DNA from: CAZYFH01 sp965249175
Lineage (GTDB): Bacteria; Acidobacteriota; Vicinamibacteria; Vicinamibacterales; UBA8438
NCBI GenBank assembly: GCA_965249175.1
Contig: OZ252227.1
Location: 2,666,001-2,730,000, forward strand
Direction: 5' to 3'
Length of the DNA stretch: 64,000 nucleotides
Shown here: piece after piece, positions 8,813 to 17,273 of the stretch
Layout: each line of letters begins with the position of its first letter
Numbering within the stretch: the stretch's first letter is position 1
The notes under the pieces: model-generated
The model's database searches: none
Told to the model about the DNA's origin: nothing
The model's input: only the letters and a program-made list of their open reading frames with translations
Program-made: the position numbers and the translations under genes

Positions 8813-9339
8813 CGAAGCGCGGCAAACACCTCGTGCCCCTCAAGGCGCGAGCGCCCGTTCAAGGCGGTCAGCTCGATCAGGAACGCGAGCCCACGCACGA
8901 CGCCGCCGGCCCGACTGACCAGTTCCACGGTCGCGCGCGCCGTGCCACCCGTGGCCAACAAATCATCGACGATCAGGACCCCGCTGCCCGCCTCGACCGC
9001 GTCGTCGTGCATTTCGAGCGCGTCGGTGCCGTATTCCAGGTCGTATTCGGCGCGCAGCGTGCGCGACGGCAGCTTGCCCGGCTTCCGCACCGGCACAAAT
9101 CCGGCGCCCAGCCGGTCCGCAACCGCGGCCCCGAAGATGAACCCGCGGCTCTCGATGCCCACGACGGACGCGATGGCTGCCTCGCGATAGGGCGCGGCCA
9201 GGCACTCGACCGCTGTGCGAAATCCCGCCGGATCCCGCAACAGCGTCGTGATGTCATAGAACAGAATCCCCGGCTTCGGGAACTCAGGGACGTGGCGGAT
9301 GAGCGCTTTGAGTCGGTCCGCGTCCTCCATACACATCAC
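8800..9339 (-). CDS. apt: Adenine phosphoribosyltransferase
   Basis: 179 aa. Makes AMP from adenine and PRPP in purine salvage. The family signature is clear: FPKPGILFYDITTLL, VGIESRGFIFGAAVA, VRKPGKLPS and the PRPP loop VLIVDDLLATGGTA. The likely start is the ATG at 9339 or the in-frame ATG at 9330 (MEDADRL). Overlaps the convergent gene by 13 bp. Confidence 0.95.
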   Translation of the reverse strand: MMCMEDADRLKALIRHVPEFPKPGILFYDITTLLRDPAGFRTAVECLAAPYREAAIASVVGIESRGFIFGAAVADRLGAGFVPVRKPGKLPSRTLRAEYDLEYGTDALEMHDDAVEAGSGVLIVDDLLATGGTARATVELVSRAGGVVRGLAFLIELTALNGRSRLEGHEVFAALRYSE

Positions 9340-9372
9340 CCCTCAGGGTTGGCAGCCAGGGTCACCGGATGA

Positions 9373-9654
9373 CTAGCGGTCGTCGAGAATCCGAAAGCCG
9401 GCCGTTCCACCCAGTGGCGCTACTTCGTCAATCGCCAGCGCGTCGACACGTGCCAGCGTCGGTCCCCCACGCAACGCCCGTTCGAAGCGGTCGAGCGCGG
9501 CCCGTTCACCCTCGGCGACGGCCTCGACGCGACCATCTGCGAGGTTGCGAACGAAGCCCGTCAACCCCTCGCGATGCGCGGCGCGCTCAGTGAAGGCGCG
9601 GAACCCGACACCATGCACACGTCCACGGACGAGATACCGGCGCGCGATCACCAT
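9373..9654 (-). CDS. acyP: Acylphosphatase
   Basis: 93 aa, standard length. Hydrolyses carboxyl-phosphate bonds. The active-site loop VRGRVHGVGFR (catalytic R19) and GFVRNLADGRVEAVAEG (catalytic N37) are intact, and the single alpha/beta sandwich is complete. Lies upstream of apt on the same strand, 33 bp apart, and may share its transcript. Confidence 0.95.
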   Translation of the reverse strand: MVIARRYLVRGRVHGVGFRAFTERAAHREGLTGFVRNLADGRVEAVAEGERAALDRFERALRGGPTLARVDALAIDEVAPLGGTAGFRILDDR

Positions 9655-9759
9655 GAGCGCGGGTGTGATTATAGCGGACCGTCGAGACCTAACCGGCGGA
9701 CGGCGCTATGGTAAGATCGCCGGCGAAACGCGTCCCCCTACCGATGAACCAGGTCATGA

Positions 9760-10254
9760 TTGTCCGTCGTGGTCAGACCGATCGATACCGGTCGTTGGAG
9801 GAAAACGTTCGGCCGCGACCCGATCGGCGCGACCATCGCGTGGGACCGCCGCGAAAGCGACCGGCGCGCGCGCGGTCATTCGATCGACGACGAACGGCGG
9901 CGGCGGGAGCGGCGAGGCCCGTTGCCAAGCACGTGGAACGCGCTGGATTTTCTGGTTGTGGGCGCCAGCCAGGAGGGCGAGCGCCCCGACGTCGCGTCGT
10001 CGCCGACGTCCGCGCCGCCGGCAGCGGCCCGTCCGGTGGATGGCGACATCCTCATCCGTCGCGAGGTCGGACCGAGGGGCCCCTGTACTGTCAGTCGGGT
10101 CCCCGGCGCCGCGGACGGTCTCTACGGCGACTACGACAACGCCGTGCAGCAAGCCGAAGCGATGGCCAAGCAGGCGGGCGTCGACCTGTGGTACACCGAG
10201 GACCATCGGACGTTCAAAACCCTGCGCGCTTATCGTGACGCGTCGCGACGCTGA
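9760..10254 (+). CDS. Hypothetical protein with Arg-rich centre
   Basis: 164 aa, function unknown. An Arg/Asp-rich low-complexity stretch (DRRESDRRARGHSIDDERRR) is followed by a folded-looking C-terminal half (DGDILIRREVGPRGPCTVSRV, then YGDYDNAVQQAEAMAKQAGVDLW) with a two-strand, one-helix pattern similar to small DUF2188-like domains. A stop codon at 9757 forces the start to TTG 9760 or GTG 9769. No pathway context. Confidence 0.5.
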   Translation: MSVVVRPIDTGRWRKTFGRDPIGATIAWDRRESDRRARGHSIDDERRRRERRGPLPSTWNALDFLVVGASQEGERPDVASSPTSAPPAAARPVDGDILIRREVGPRGPCTVSRVPGAADGLYGDYDNAVQQAEAMAKQAGVDLWYTEDHRTFKTLRAYRDASRR

Positions 10255-10332
10255 CGCCGTGTCCGCTGTCTGAACACCCGTCGCGCGTTTCGCCGGCCAC
10301 GCCGGGCCGGCGTCTCGTCCAAGGAGATCACC

Positions 10333-11889
10333 ATGCGGACGATCGTGGGTCCCATCGTTGCCGGTGTCGTCACGCTGCTGCTGTCGGCGGCACCCTCTAG
10401 CGCCCAGTTTGCCGAGGTCGGGTCGCTCGACTTCCCCACGTCCGCGCGATCGCCCGAAGCGCAGAGCCATTTTCTGCGCGGTGTCGCCATCCTGCACAGC
10501 TTCGGGTGGAAACAGGCCATCGAGCAGTTCCAAGCCGCCCAGCGCCTGGAGCCCGACTTTGCCATGGCCTACTGGGGCGAGACGCTCTGTTACAACCACC
10601 CGCTCTTCGGCAGCCCGGACGACGACAATCCCCGCGCCGTGCTGGAGCGACTTGGCTCGACGCGGGCGGCGCGACGGGCCAAGGCCGGCACCGACCGGGA
10701 GAAGGGCTTTCTGGATGCCGTCGAGACACTCTGGGGCGAAGGGGACTACGACGAGCGGCGTGCCGCCTACATGAACGCCATGCGGCGTCTGTACGAGCGC
10801 TATCCCGACGATAACGAAGTCGCGACGTTCTACGCGGTCGCGACGCTGAGTGGCTCACGCGCGCTCAGCGATCAGACGTTCCGGCTCGAGATGCTGGCCG
10901 GCGCGGCGGCCCTCCAGGTGTTCAAGAAGAACGCAAGCCATCCCGGAGCGCCGCACTACGCGATTCACGCGTTCGATGACCCGGTGCACGCTCCCCTCGC
11001 GTTACCCGCCGCCCTACGGTACGCGGAGATCGCCCCCGCAGTGGCGCATGCGCGCCACATGCCCACCCACATCTTCATTCAACACGGGATGTGGGATCTG
11101 GTCTCCACCCATAACCAGAAGGCATACGAAGCGGCGCGTGATCTCTGGGAGCCGGGCGACAGTGTCGGGGACACCGTCCACCCACTCGACTGGGGTCAGT
11201 ACGGCGACCTCCAGCGCGGCGACTATGCGAAGGCGCGTCTGTGGATCGAGCGGCTGGAGCAATTGATCGACGAGAGCGACGGCGCCGCGCGCGCGGTCAA
11301 CTCGCTGCCGTTGCTGCGTGCGCGCTACATGGTCGAGACGGAAGAATGGCAGACGTCGCCCATCACCGACACCGCATCCGACCACGGGCTCCTGGCGGCG
11401 GCACTCGGCGCCACCCGCACCGGCGACGTCGCGGCGGCGCGGCAGGCGGAGCAGATTCTGGCACGACGCGCGGAGGATGGTAGTGCGTCCGTTCGCATCA
11501 TGCACAAGGAGGCGGGGGCGCTTATGCGTGCTGCCGAGGGGCAGGCGGCGCAGGCGGTCGCGCTGATGGACGAAGCGATTGACATCGTGACAGGGCTGCG
11601 GCCGCCGAACGGCGCGGCCAACCCTGTGAAACCGCCCTACGAGCTGTATGGGGAGATCCTCCTCGATCTGGACCGCCCAGGAGACGCATTCGAGATGTTC
11701 GAGACGTCGCTGCAGCGGATGCCCGGCCGCGCCCACTCCCTTCTCGGCTCAGCGCGGGCCGCCGCGGCGAGCGGCGACGACGAGACGGCGCGTGCCCGGT
11801 ACGCCACGTTGGTGGATGCCTGGGTCGGCGCGAGCGGGCATTCCGGTTTCAGCGAGGCGCGCCGGTTCGTCGCCCAGAGCCAGGACTAA
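10333..11889 (+). CDS. Secreted tetratricopeptide-repeat protein
   Basis: 518 aa. N-terminal signal peptide (TIVGPIVAGVVTLLLSAAPSSAQ, cleaved after about residue 25). TPR-like repeats follow throughout (FLRGVAILHSFGWKQAIEQF, MAYWGETLCYNHP, LGSARAAAASGDDETARARY), and a His-rich conserved centre reads HYAIHAFDDP and ARHMPTHIFIQHGMWD. Strong AAGGAGA about 8 nt before ATG. Homologues are common in acidobacteria, but no biochemical role is established. The stop is followed at once by a REP-like hairpin. Confidence 0.75.
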   Translation: MRTIVGPIVAGVVTLLLSAAPSSAQFAEVGSLDFPTSARSPEAQSHFLRGVAILHSFGWKQAIEQFQAAQRLEPDFAMAYWGETLCYNHPLFGSPDDDNPRAVLERLGSTRAARRAKAGTDREKGFLDAVETLWGEGDYDERRAAYMNAMRRLYERYPDDNEVATFYAVATLSGSRALSDQTFRLEMLAGAAALQVFKKNASHPGAPHYAIHAFDDPVHAPLALPAALRYAEIAPAVAHARHMPTHIFIQHGMWDLVSTHNQKAYEAARDLWEPGDSVGDTVHPLDWGQYGDLQRGDYAKARLWIERLEQLIDESDGAARAVNSLPLLRARYMVETEEWQTSPITDTASDHGLLAAALGATRTGDVAAARQAEQILARRAEDGSASVRIMHKEAGALMRAAEGQAAQAVALMDEAIDIVTGLRPPNGAANPVKPPYELYGEILLDLDRPGDAFEMFETSLQRMPGRAHSLLGSARAAAASGDDETARARYATLVDAWVGASGHSGFSEARRFVAQSQD

Positions 11890-11893
11890 TCTA

Positions 11894-11911
11894 AGACGGG
11901 GCTTCGCCCCG
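11894..11911. repeat. REP-like palindrome, copy 3
   Basis: Same 18-base hairpin as at 4219 and 4337. It lies in the 36-bp gap between two convergent genes, a typical place for a bidirectional terminator. Confidence 0.75.
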
Positions 11912-11925
11912 AGCCCCCGCGGTCG

Positions 11926-12396
11926 TTACAGCGCGATCGGTTCGCCGGGCGCATCGCCGACGATCGCCGACATCCCGTCGCATTTCGCGCAGACCGTGCC
12001 CTCCTGATCCACGAGGTCGGCCGTCGCGAAGACCAGCGTCCTCCCCCGTCGCACGAGCCGGCCGCGGACATCGAACCGATTGCCATGGACGGGCCGGATG
12101 TACTGGACGTTGAGCTGGACGGTGCCGACCCGGTGCTGGAGTGCTGCGAAATGGGCCACTAGGCCGATCGCAAGATCGAAGATGCCAGCCATGACGACGC
12201 CGTTCACGGCATCGGTGCCGAGTCCGCCCCGGTGATGCGATTGCACCGGGTCGACGACCAGACGCACGAGCGCCGGGTCCGATAGGTCCACGCGAGCGCC
12301 CAGATAACGCATCGCGGGATGCACGTTCCAGCGATCTTCTATTCGCTTTCGCTCATCGGCTGACAGCTCCCCGCTGATCGGCGACTCCGTAGTCAT
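11926..12396 (-). CDS. PaaI-type hotdog-fold thioesterase
   Basis: 156 aa. The single hotdog domain shows HRGGLGTDAVNGVVMAGIFDLA, the helix with its Asn/Gly motif, and VQLNVQYIRPVHGNRFDVRG. It probably hydrolyses acyl-CoA esters; the substrate is not predictable. A CxxC (CAKC) lies near the C-terminus. Convergent with the TPR gene, with a REP-like hairpin between them. Confidence 0.8.
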   Translation of the reverse strand: MTTESPISGELSADERKRIEDRWNVHPAMRYLGARVDLSDPALVRLVVDPVQSHHRGGLGTDAVNGVVMAGIFDLAIGLVAHFAALQHRVGTVQLNVQYIRPVHGNRFDVRGRLVRRGRTLVFATADLVDQEGTVCAKCDGMSAIVGDAPGEPIAL

Positions 12397-12467
12397 GATG
12401 ACGATTCGAGCGCCACTCGCTCTGGCCCTCGACCCCTGATTACCGTTTCGGCCCCGAGCCGTACACT

Positions 12468-12495
12468 GAAGAGGCCCGTGTCTACGGGCCTCTTC
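12468..12495 (-). terminator. Strong hairpin downstream of tRNA-Pro
   Basis: Perfect 12-bp stem GAAGAGGCCCGT / ACGGGCCTCTTC with a 4-nt loop, 13 bp beyond the 3' end of tRNA-Pro. There is no obvious T-run after it on the minus strand, so it may act as a processing or attenuating structure rather than a classical intrinsic terminator. Confidence 0.5.
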
Positions 12496-12507
12496 GAGGG
12501 ATAAAAG

Positions 12508-12584
<77 letters not shown>

Positions 12585-12662
12585 ACAGCCGCGTCGCATG
12601 AACGCAACACCGTATTGTACTCCACGGATTCATCGGATGCCCCGATGCGCCCCCGCCGGACC

Positions 12663-14141
12663 CTACCGCACGGGCACGAACCTGTCGGTTGCCAGGGTCC
12701 GCAACGCGTCGACATCTTCCCGGCGCGAGACCGAGAGCGGCACCGTCTCCCGAATCTCCTCGAGGAGCAGCGTCGTGTCGAGCCGGGACTGCGATGCAGG
12801 GCCCTGTAGAGGGCGGAGATCACGGCTTGCTCGATCTCCGCGCCGCGAAACCGGTGGTGGCGGACACGAGGTCGTCGAGACCGAATGCCACGGGCGATTG
12901 CTTCCGGAGCTTCAGATGAATCTCGAAGATGGACCGTCGTTCGCCATCGTCCGGCAGGTCGACGAAGAACACTTCGTCGAATCGACCCTTGCGCAGGAGC
13001 TCTGGTGGAAGCACCGTCAGGTCATTGGCGGTGGCGACGACGAAGACGGCCTCGTCGTGCTCCTGGAGCCAGGTCAGAAACGAACCAAGAAGTCTCCGAC
13101 TCACCCCACCATCGTCCCCACCACCGCCGGCCAACGCCTTCTCGATCTCGTCGATCCAGAGGATGGCGGGCGCCATAGCCGCCGCCAGGTCGATGGCCCG
13201 CCGGAAGTTCTTCTCCGTTTCGCCGACATACTTATCGAAGAGCCGTCCGGAATCGAGCTTCAACAGCGGCAGTCCCCAGGCGCGCCCGATGGCCTTGGCG
13301 GCCAGTGACTTGCCACACCCTTGGATACCGACCACCAGCAGGCCGCGCGGCGGGGCGAGGTTCTAGGACTTCGCCTCGGCGGAGAAGCCGACCTGTGCTC
13401 GATCCAACCAGGCCTTGAGCCGCGCAAAACCGCCCAGCTCGAACATGTTGTCGCCGGGCGGCACGTACTCCAGCAGGCCGGAGTCCTGGACGACCTGGGC
13501 CTTGCGTGCGATCAAGCGCGGAATGTCGTCCGGTGCCAGGCGACCGTCCTCGAGCACGACATACGACAGCGCCTGTCGCGCCTGCGCGGCCGTCAAGCCG
13601 GAGAGCGCGGCGAGCAGGGGTTCGAGATCGTCCGGTCCGATGGCGATCTCGATCTGATGTCGCGACCGAAGGGACGCGAGCACGGCGTTCAGCACGCCAC
13701 GTAGCTCCGTCGCGTCGGGGAGCTCCAAGCGGAACTGCACCGCGACCGTCGCGAGCGCGGGCGGAAGCGTGATCGGGTCCCCCGTCATCAGGAGCGTCGC
13801 CCGCGTCCTGGCGAACTGTTGCGCCACATCGCGCGTCGACCGCGCGAGCGCCGCGTCCCCGAGATGCACCGCGAAGTCCTTCAGATGAAACAGTCCATCG
13901 ACGGTCAGCGCGCGAAGATGTGTTCATGACCCCATGCGCATCGGCCGTGCCGTGAATGGCCTGCCCGCCCGGGACACGCCCCGCGCGTGAGTGACCACTC
14001 GAAGAGCGGCGCCGAGAGCTCGTCCGCGGCGTCTCGCAAGAGGGCTCGGACCCGCTCTTCCTCCAATGTCTCGATCGCAATCAGCGGATGGAACGACCGC
14101 ACGAGGGTCGTAATGTCGTGCAGTGTCGTTGCGAGGGGCAC
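12663..14141 (-). pseudogene. Ycf46-like AAA+ ATPase, degraded
   Basis: Reading through the breaks gives a near full-length Ycf46-type ATPase. The N-terminus has VRSFHPLIAIETLEEERV and PLFEWSLTRG; a middle part has HLGDAALARSTRDVAQQFA; then come Walker A GIQGCGKSLAAKA, Walker B ILWIDEIEKAL and GRFDEVFFVDLP; it ends TVPLSVSRREDVDALRTLA...DRFVPVR. The frame shifts near 13985 and again at about 13915-13935. An in-frame TAG stands at 13363-13365, just before LAPPRGLLVVG, and single-base losses follow near 12845 and 12795. At least four lesions make a functional product unlikely. No neighbour is damaged this way, which argues against a poor-quality stretch but does not exclude it. Confidence 0.85.
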
Positions 14142-14147
14142 AGGACA

Positions 14148-14900
14148 CTAGTCGGGACTGATGCCGTACGGGCGCGCCCACGCGAGCCCTTCGACAGTAT
14201 CGGCTGCAGGTCGGTACTCGCACCCGACCCAGCCGTCAAAGCCGAGATCATCGATCACGTCGAACAGATAGCGATAGTTGATCTCCTGGGTGTCGTCCGG
14301 TTCATGACGCCCAGGCACGCCGCCGATCTGGAAGTGGGAGATGATGTCGATGTGGTCCTTCACGGTCTTCGCGAGGGACCCCTCCATGATCTGCATGTGG
14401 TAGAAGTCGTACTGCAAAAACACGTTGTCGGCGCCAACCAGATCGATGATGCACCGCGCCTGGGCCGAACGGGTGAGAAAATACCCCGGATTGTCCTGCG
14501 TATTGAGCGGTTCGAGCAGCAGTCGCACGCCGGGCGGCGCGTGCTCGGCGGCCCACCGCAGGTTCGCCACGAAGGTGGCTTCAGCCCTCGAATCGTCCGT
14601 GCACCCGGCCAGACAGTGAAGCTGCCGACAGCCGGCCGCCTGCGCGTAGGCAAACGCACGCCTGAGCCCGACCCGGAACTTGTCCTCGCTGCCAGGGATC
14701 GCACCGACGGCCGGTGACACGTTCATGAGCGTGGCCGCGAGGCTGTGTTCCCGCACGCGCGCGGCGATGTCTTGTTTCGACTCCGCGTAGGGCGCCTGAA
14801 TCTCGACCCCTTCGAAGCCGCAGCGGGACGCCTGCTCGAAACGGTCGAGCAGCTCCCACTCGTTGAACATCAGCGTGACGCTTGCGGCCAGCTTTGGCAT
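14148..14900 (-). CDS. hyi: Hydroxypyruvate isomerase / 2-oxo-tetronate isomerase family
   Basis: About 250 aa, a TIM-barrel sugar isomerase. It interconverts hydroxypyruvate and tartronate semialdehyde, or a related C4 substrate. Family segments: MPKLAASVTLMFNEWELLDR at the N-terminus, GFEGVEIQAPY, LLLEPLNTQDNPGYF (metal-binding Glu), FLQYDFYHMQIMEG and HFQIGGVPGRHEPD. ATG at 14900 gives the standard N-terminus; an upstream ATG at 14930 would add ten residues. Originally divergent from hemH by under 50 bp; the transposon at 14962 now separates them. Confidence 0.85.
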   Translation of the reverse strand: MPKLAASVTLMFNEWELLDRFEQASRCGFEGVEIQAPYAESKQDIAARVREHSLAATLMNVSPAVGAIPGSEDKFRVGLRRAFAYAQAAGCRQLHCLAGCTDDSRAEATFVANLRWAAEHAPPGVRLLLEPLNTQDNPGYFLTRSAQARCIIDLVGADNVFLQYDFYHMQIMEGSLAKTVKDHIDIISHFQIGGVPGRHEPDDTQEINYRYLFDVIDDLGFDGWVGCEYRPAADTVEGLAWARPYGISPD

Positions 14901-14961
14901 GACCTCCGCGCCTCCCGCGCGGCGCCACATCGTATCATTCCGCAGACATGGCCCAACGCCA

Positions 14962-14980
14962 GGTAGTGCTCAAGTTTGAA
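14962..14980 (+). repeat. Left terminal inverted repeat of the hemH transposon
   Basis: GGTAGTGCTCAAGTTTGAA, preceded by target duplication CAACGCCA. Matches the complement of 19087-19105 without mismatch. Confidence 0.93.
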
Positions 14981-15027
14981 AATCCCCTCGGTTGAGTTGG
15001 CCTGTCCAGCCGTGAAACACTACGGGC

Positions 15028-15285
15028 ATGCCAAAGCCGCTCAAGAAGAAACCCAGAAAACAGAAGGATGTCAACGAACTGGCGTTTGATCTGGTCCGGC
15101 GAACTACCGCCGAAGAGGAACCAAACTCAAACGTGAATCTCTCGGAGTACATGGCTGAGATTGGTCGCAAGGGGGGAAAGATCGGCGGAAAACGACGCCT
15201 GGAGACGATGAGCGCGACCGCTAGAAAACGGATCGCGGCCAAAGCTGCTAAAGCCAGGTGGGCCAAGGCGAAGCGCCAGAAGTAG
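15028..15285 (+). CDS. Small Lys-rich cargo protein
   Basis: 85 aa, strongly basic. Contains NLSEYMAEIGRKGGKIGGKR, followed by a Lys/Ala helix (ARKRIAAKAAKARWAKAK). The KGGKIGGKRR core resembles short KGG-type or histone-H1-like basic proteins and probably contacts nucleic acid; that is inference. It is the first cargo gene in the transposon. Its relation to the next two genes is unknown. Confidence 0.5.
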   Translation: MPKPLKKKPRKQKDVNELAFDLVRRTTAEEEPNSNVNLSEYMAEIGRKGGKIGGKRRLETMSATARKRIAAKAAKARWAKAKRQK

Positions 15286-15330
15286 GCTGACGCGGCGGGG
15301 GCATGTGGGATAGCATTCGGCCACCCCTAG

Positions 15331-15531
15331 ATGGCCCGGAAACAGGACTATCCACCACTACTGGCCGATGGGTTGCACCCGAGAACCATAGAAGAGGTCC
15401 AGGCGTTGAGCGTAGATGCTTTCCCGCTCTCCACCTCCAGGGCGCGACTGATGGCCGGACTACGTGCGATGGTTGACTTACTGACCGCCGACGGCATTCA
15501 AGGCGACCTCTGGGTTGACGGCAGTTTTTTG
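15331..15531 (+). pseudogene. DUF6932-like nucleotidyltransferase cargo gene, 5' part
   Basis: The first 67 codons (MARKQDYPPLLADGLHPRTI ... LWVDGSFL) of a gene split by an ISL3 element. The reading frame runs another six codons into the element and stops at 15549. With one copy of the 8-bp duplication removed, codon 67 (TTG) joins codon ACG at 16989 in frame. This restores a roughly 161-aa protein with the motif WVDGSFLTGKIDPEDIDVV, a Gly-Ser followed by Asp-x-Asp as in minimal nucleotidyltransferases. The DUF6932 assignment is from memory of the motif. Confidence 0.8.
15524..15531 (+). repeat. Target duplication of the ISL3 element, left copy
   Basis: GTTTTTTG, repeated exactly at 16981-16988. 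An 8-bp duplication is the usual footprint of ISL3-family insertion. Confidence 0.9.
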
Positions 15532-16980
15532 GGCTCTTCGTCGATTTGAGTACAGCGATCTGAGGTGATACCCGGCCGCCTGCGCGGGCCGCAATTGAGG
15601 TGGGCGGCCTGCTCGACGGCCTGGACGAAAGAACGCGATCCCACTTGCACCGGACCACCCGGTGTTGTTCTCTCTTGATGTGCAACCAAGAAGGGAGGAC
15701 ACGTGGGATCGCAACGGGATTGTACCTGGATCTTGGGCTTGTCGGGCTTCCGAGTGGTGCGCGTCGAACGGGAGGACGACGGGGTGGAGAGTCGCCTGCG
15801 GTTGCAGTTGGAGCGGCGCGGGATACGGCGCTATGTGTGCAACGGCTGTGGACGCCGCACCGGCCGCGTGCGCGCCGCGCGCGAGCGGACGTGGGACGAT
15901 CTGCCCTGGGCACGGCATCCGGTCACGTTGGTCTACCGGCAACGACGCGTGATCTGTCGCCACTGCGGGGTGCGCACGGAGCGGATCGAATTTGCCACCC
16001 CGAAGGCCCGGGTCACGCGCCGCTTGCGCCAGCAGATCGGCCTGGATTGCCAGTCGATGCCGACCAGCCACGCCGCCGTGCGGCACCGCGTCAGCTGGGG
16101 CAAAGCCCGGCGCGCCGAGACGGCCTTCTTGACCGAGTGGGATCGCACCCGCCGGAAACGGCGACCGCGGCACATCGGCCTCGATGAGGTGCAGCGCGGG
16201 AAGGGCCAGCGCTTCTGGACTGTCCTGTCGGATGTGGTGCGCGGCGAGGTCATGGGCTTGCGTCAGGATCGCACAACGACTACCGCCACGACCTTGCTCA
16301 CGGAGGATCTCGACCCGCATCAGCGGGGCGCGATTCACGCGGTGTGTACCGACATGCACCGGCCCTATCTCAATGCGGTCACGCAGGTGCTGCCGCAGGC
16401 CGACGTGGTGTTCGACAAATTCCATGTCCTCCAGCATGCGAGCGCCGCGCTCGACGAGGTCCGCCGCCAAGAGTTCTTCCGCGCCGGGGCCGTGATGCGT
16501 GCCCATGGGCGCGGGAAACGCTGGTTGCTGCTCCGGCGCTGGAAGACGGTCCGCGGCTCGAAGCGCCGGGAACTGCAGACGTTGTTTGCCGCGAATCGCC
16601 GGCTGTTCAAAGCCTGTCTCCTGCGCGAACAGCTCGACCGCCTGTGGACGTATCGGACGCCGATGGGCGTGGGGCACTTCCTCATCGGCTGGGTGACCGC
16701 GTTGCGCTGGCAACGGCTCCCCGAGATGGAGCGCCTCGGCGCGTTCCTCGTTCGTCATCTCGAGGGCATCGCTGCCTACTGCTTCCACCCTGTTCGCTTC
16801 GGCGTGGTCGAATCGATCAACACGACCATCAAGGCGGTCCTCCGCCGCGCACGCGGTATGCAGAATGAACAACTGCTCTTGCTCAAACTGAAGTGGGCCA
16901 CGGCTCATCCGATTCGATCGTCTCGCGACCTGGCGCGCTTCTTGAGCCTTCAACCCTTGTACTCAAATCGGTGAAGAGCC
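15532..16980 (+). mobile_element. ISL3-family insertion sequence, complete
   Basis: 1449 bp. Terminal inverted repeats of 22-23 bp with two mismatches: GGCTCTTCGTCGATTTGAG on the left, and GGCTCTTCACCGATTTGAG reading inward from the right end (15532-15553 and 16959-16980). Flanked by the direct duplication GTTTTTTG. It carries one intact transposase gene whose last codons lie inside the right repeat. The intact ends, duplication and gene suggest recent insertion. It is nested inside the cargo of the hemH transposon. Confidence 0.93.
15703..16974 (+). CDS. ISL3 family transposase
   Basis: 423 aa, starting at GTG. The N-terminal zinc-ribbon region has CNGCGRR and CRHCGVR. A helix-turn-helix linker follows, then a DDE domain with HIGLDEVQRGKGQRFWTVLSD, VCTDMHRPYLNAV and VFDKFHVLQHASAALDEVRR. 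The C-terminal glutamate region is FGVVESINTTIKAVLRRARG. Full length and without frameshift, so the element may be active. The C-terminus (LYSNR) is encoded by the right inverted repeat. Confidence 0.93.
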   Translation: MGSQRDCTWILGLSGFRVVRVEREDDGVESRLRLQLERRGIRRYVCNGCGRRTGRVRAARERTWDDLPWARHPVTLVYRQRRVICRHCGVRTERIEFATPKARVTRRLRQQIGLDCQSMPTSHAAVRHRVSWGKARRAETAFLTEWDRTRRKRRPRHIGLDEVQRGKGQRFWTVLSDVVRGEVMGLRQDRTTTTATTLLTEDLDPHQRGAIHAVCTDMHRPYLNAVTQVLPQADVVFDKFHVLQHASAALDEVRRQEFFRAGAVMRAHGRGKRWLLLRRWKTVRGSKRRELQTLFAANRRLFKACLLREQLDRLWTYRTPMGVGHFLIGWVTALRWQRLPEMERLGAFLVRHLEGIAAYCFHPVRFGVVESINTTIKAVLRRARGMQNEQLLLLKLKWATAHPIRSSRDLARFLSLQPLYSNR

Positions 16981-16988
16981 GTTTTTTG
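16981..16988 (+). repeat. Target duplication of the ISL3 element, right copy
   Basis: GTTTTTTG, identical to 15524-15531. Confidence 0.9.
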
Positions 16989-17273
16989 ACGGGCAAGATA
17001 GACCCTGAAGACATAGATGTTGTTCTTGAACTGTCACTGGCCACAGCGAACGGGGCCACTCCTGATCAAGCGGATCGGCTCAGATGGTTAACCTCCCAAG
17101 CGGATGCCGACGTTGCCCAAAAGCGTAATGACTACGCCTGCGACTGCTACGCCTTCTTGGAGGTTCCTGGTATTCCGAGCAATCGCGGATACTGGTTGAG
17201 GCAGTTTGGGCGAGACCGGAGCAACACTCCGAAAGGCATAGTCGTACTACAGATAAATGGCGGTGTCAGATGA
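16989..17273 (+). pseudogene. DUF6932-like nucleotidyltransferase cargo gene, 3' part
   Basis: 95 codons including the stop. Starts with TGKIDPEDIDVVLELSLAT, which carries the Asp-x-Asp metal motif, and ends in a conserved-looking region YWLRQFGRDRSNTPKGIVVL. It lacks its own natural start. Its stop overlaps the ATG of the next cargo gene (ATGA at 17270-17273), so the intact gene would have been translationally coupled to its partner. Confidence 0.8.

Noticed and set aside
15478..16953. A 491-codon open frame antisense to the ISL3 transposase
   Set aside because: It crosses the IS boundary into host sequence and lacks any known motif; the sense frame is a clear transposase.
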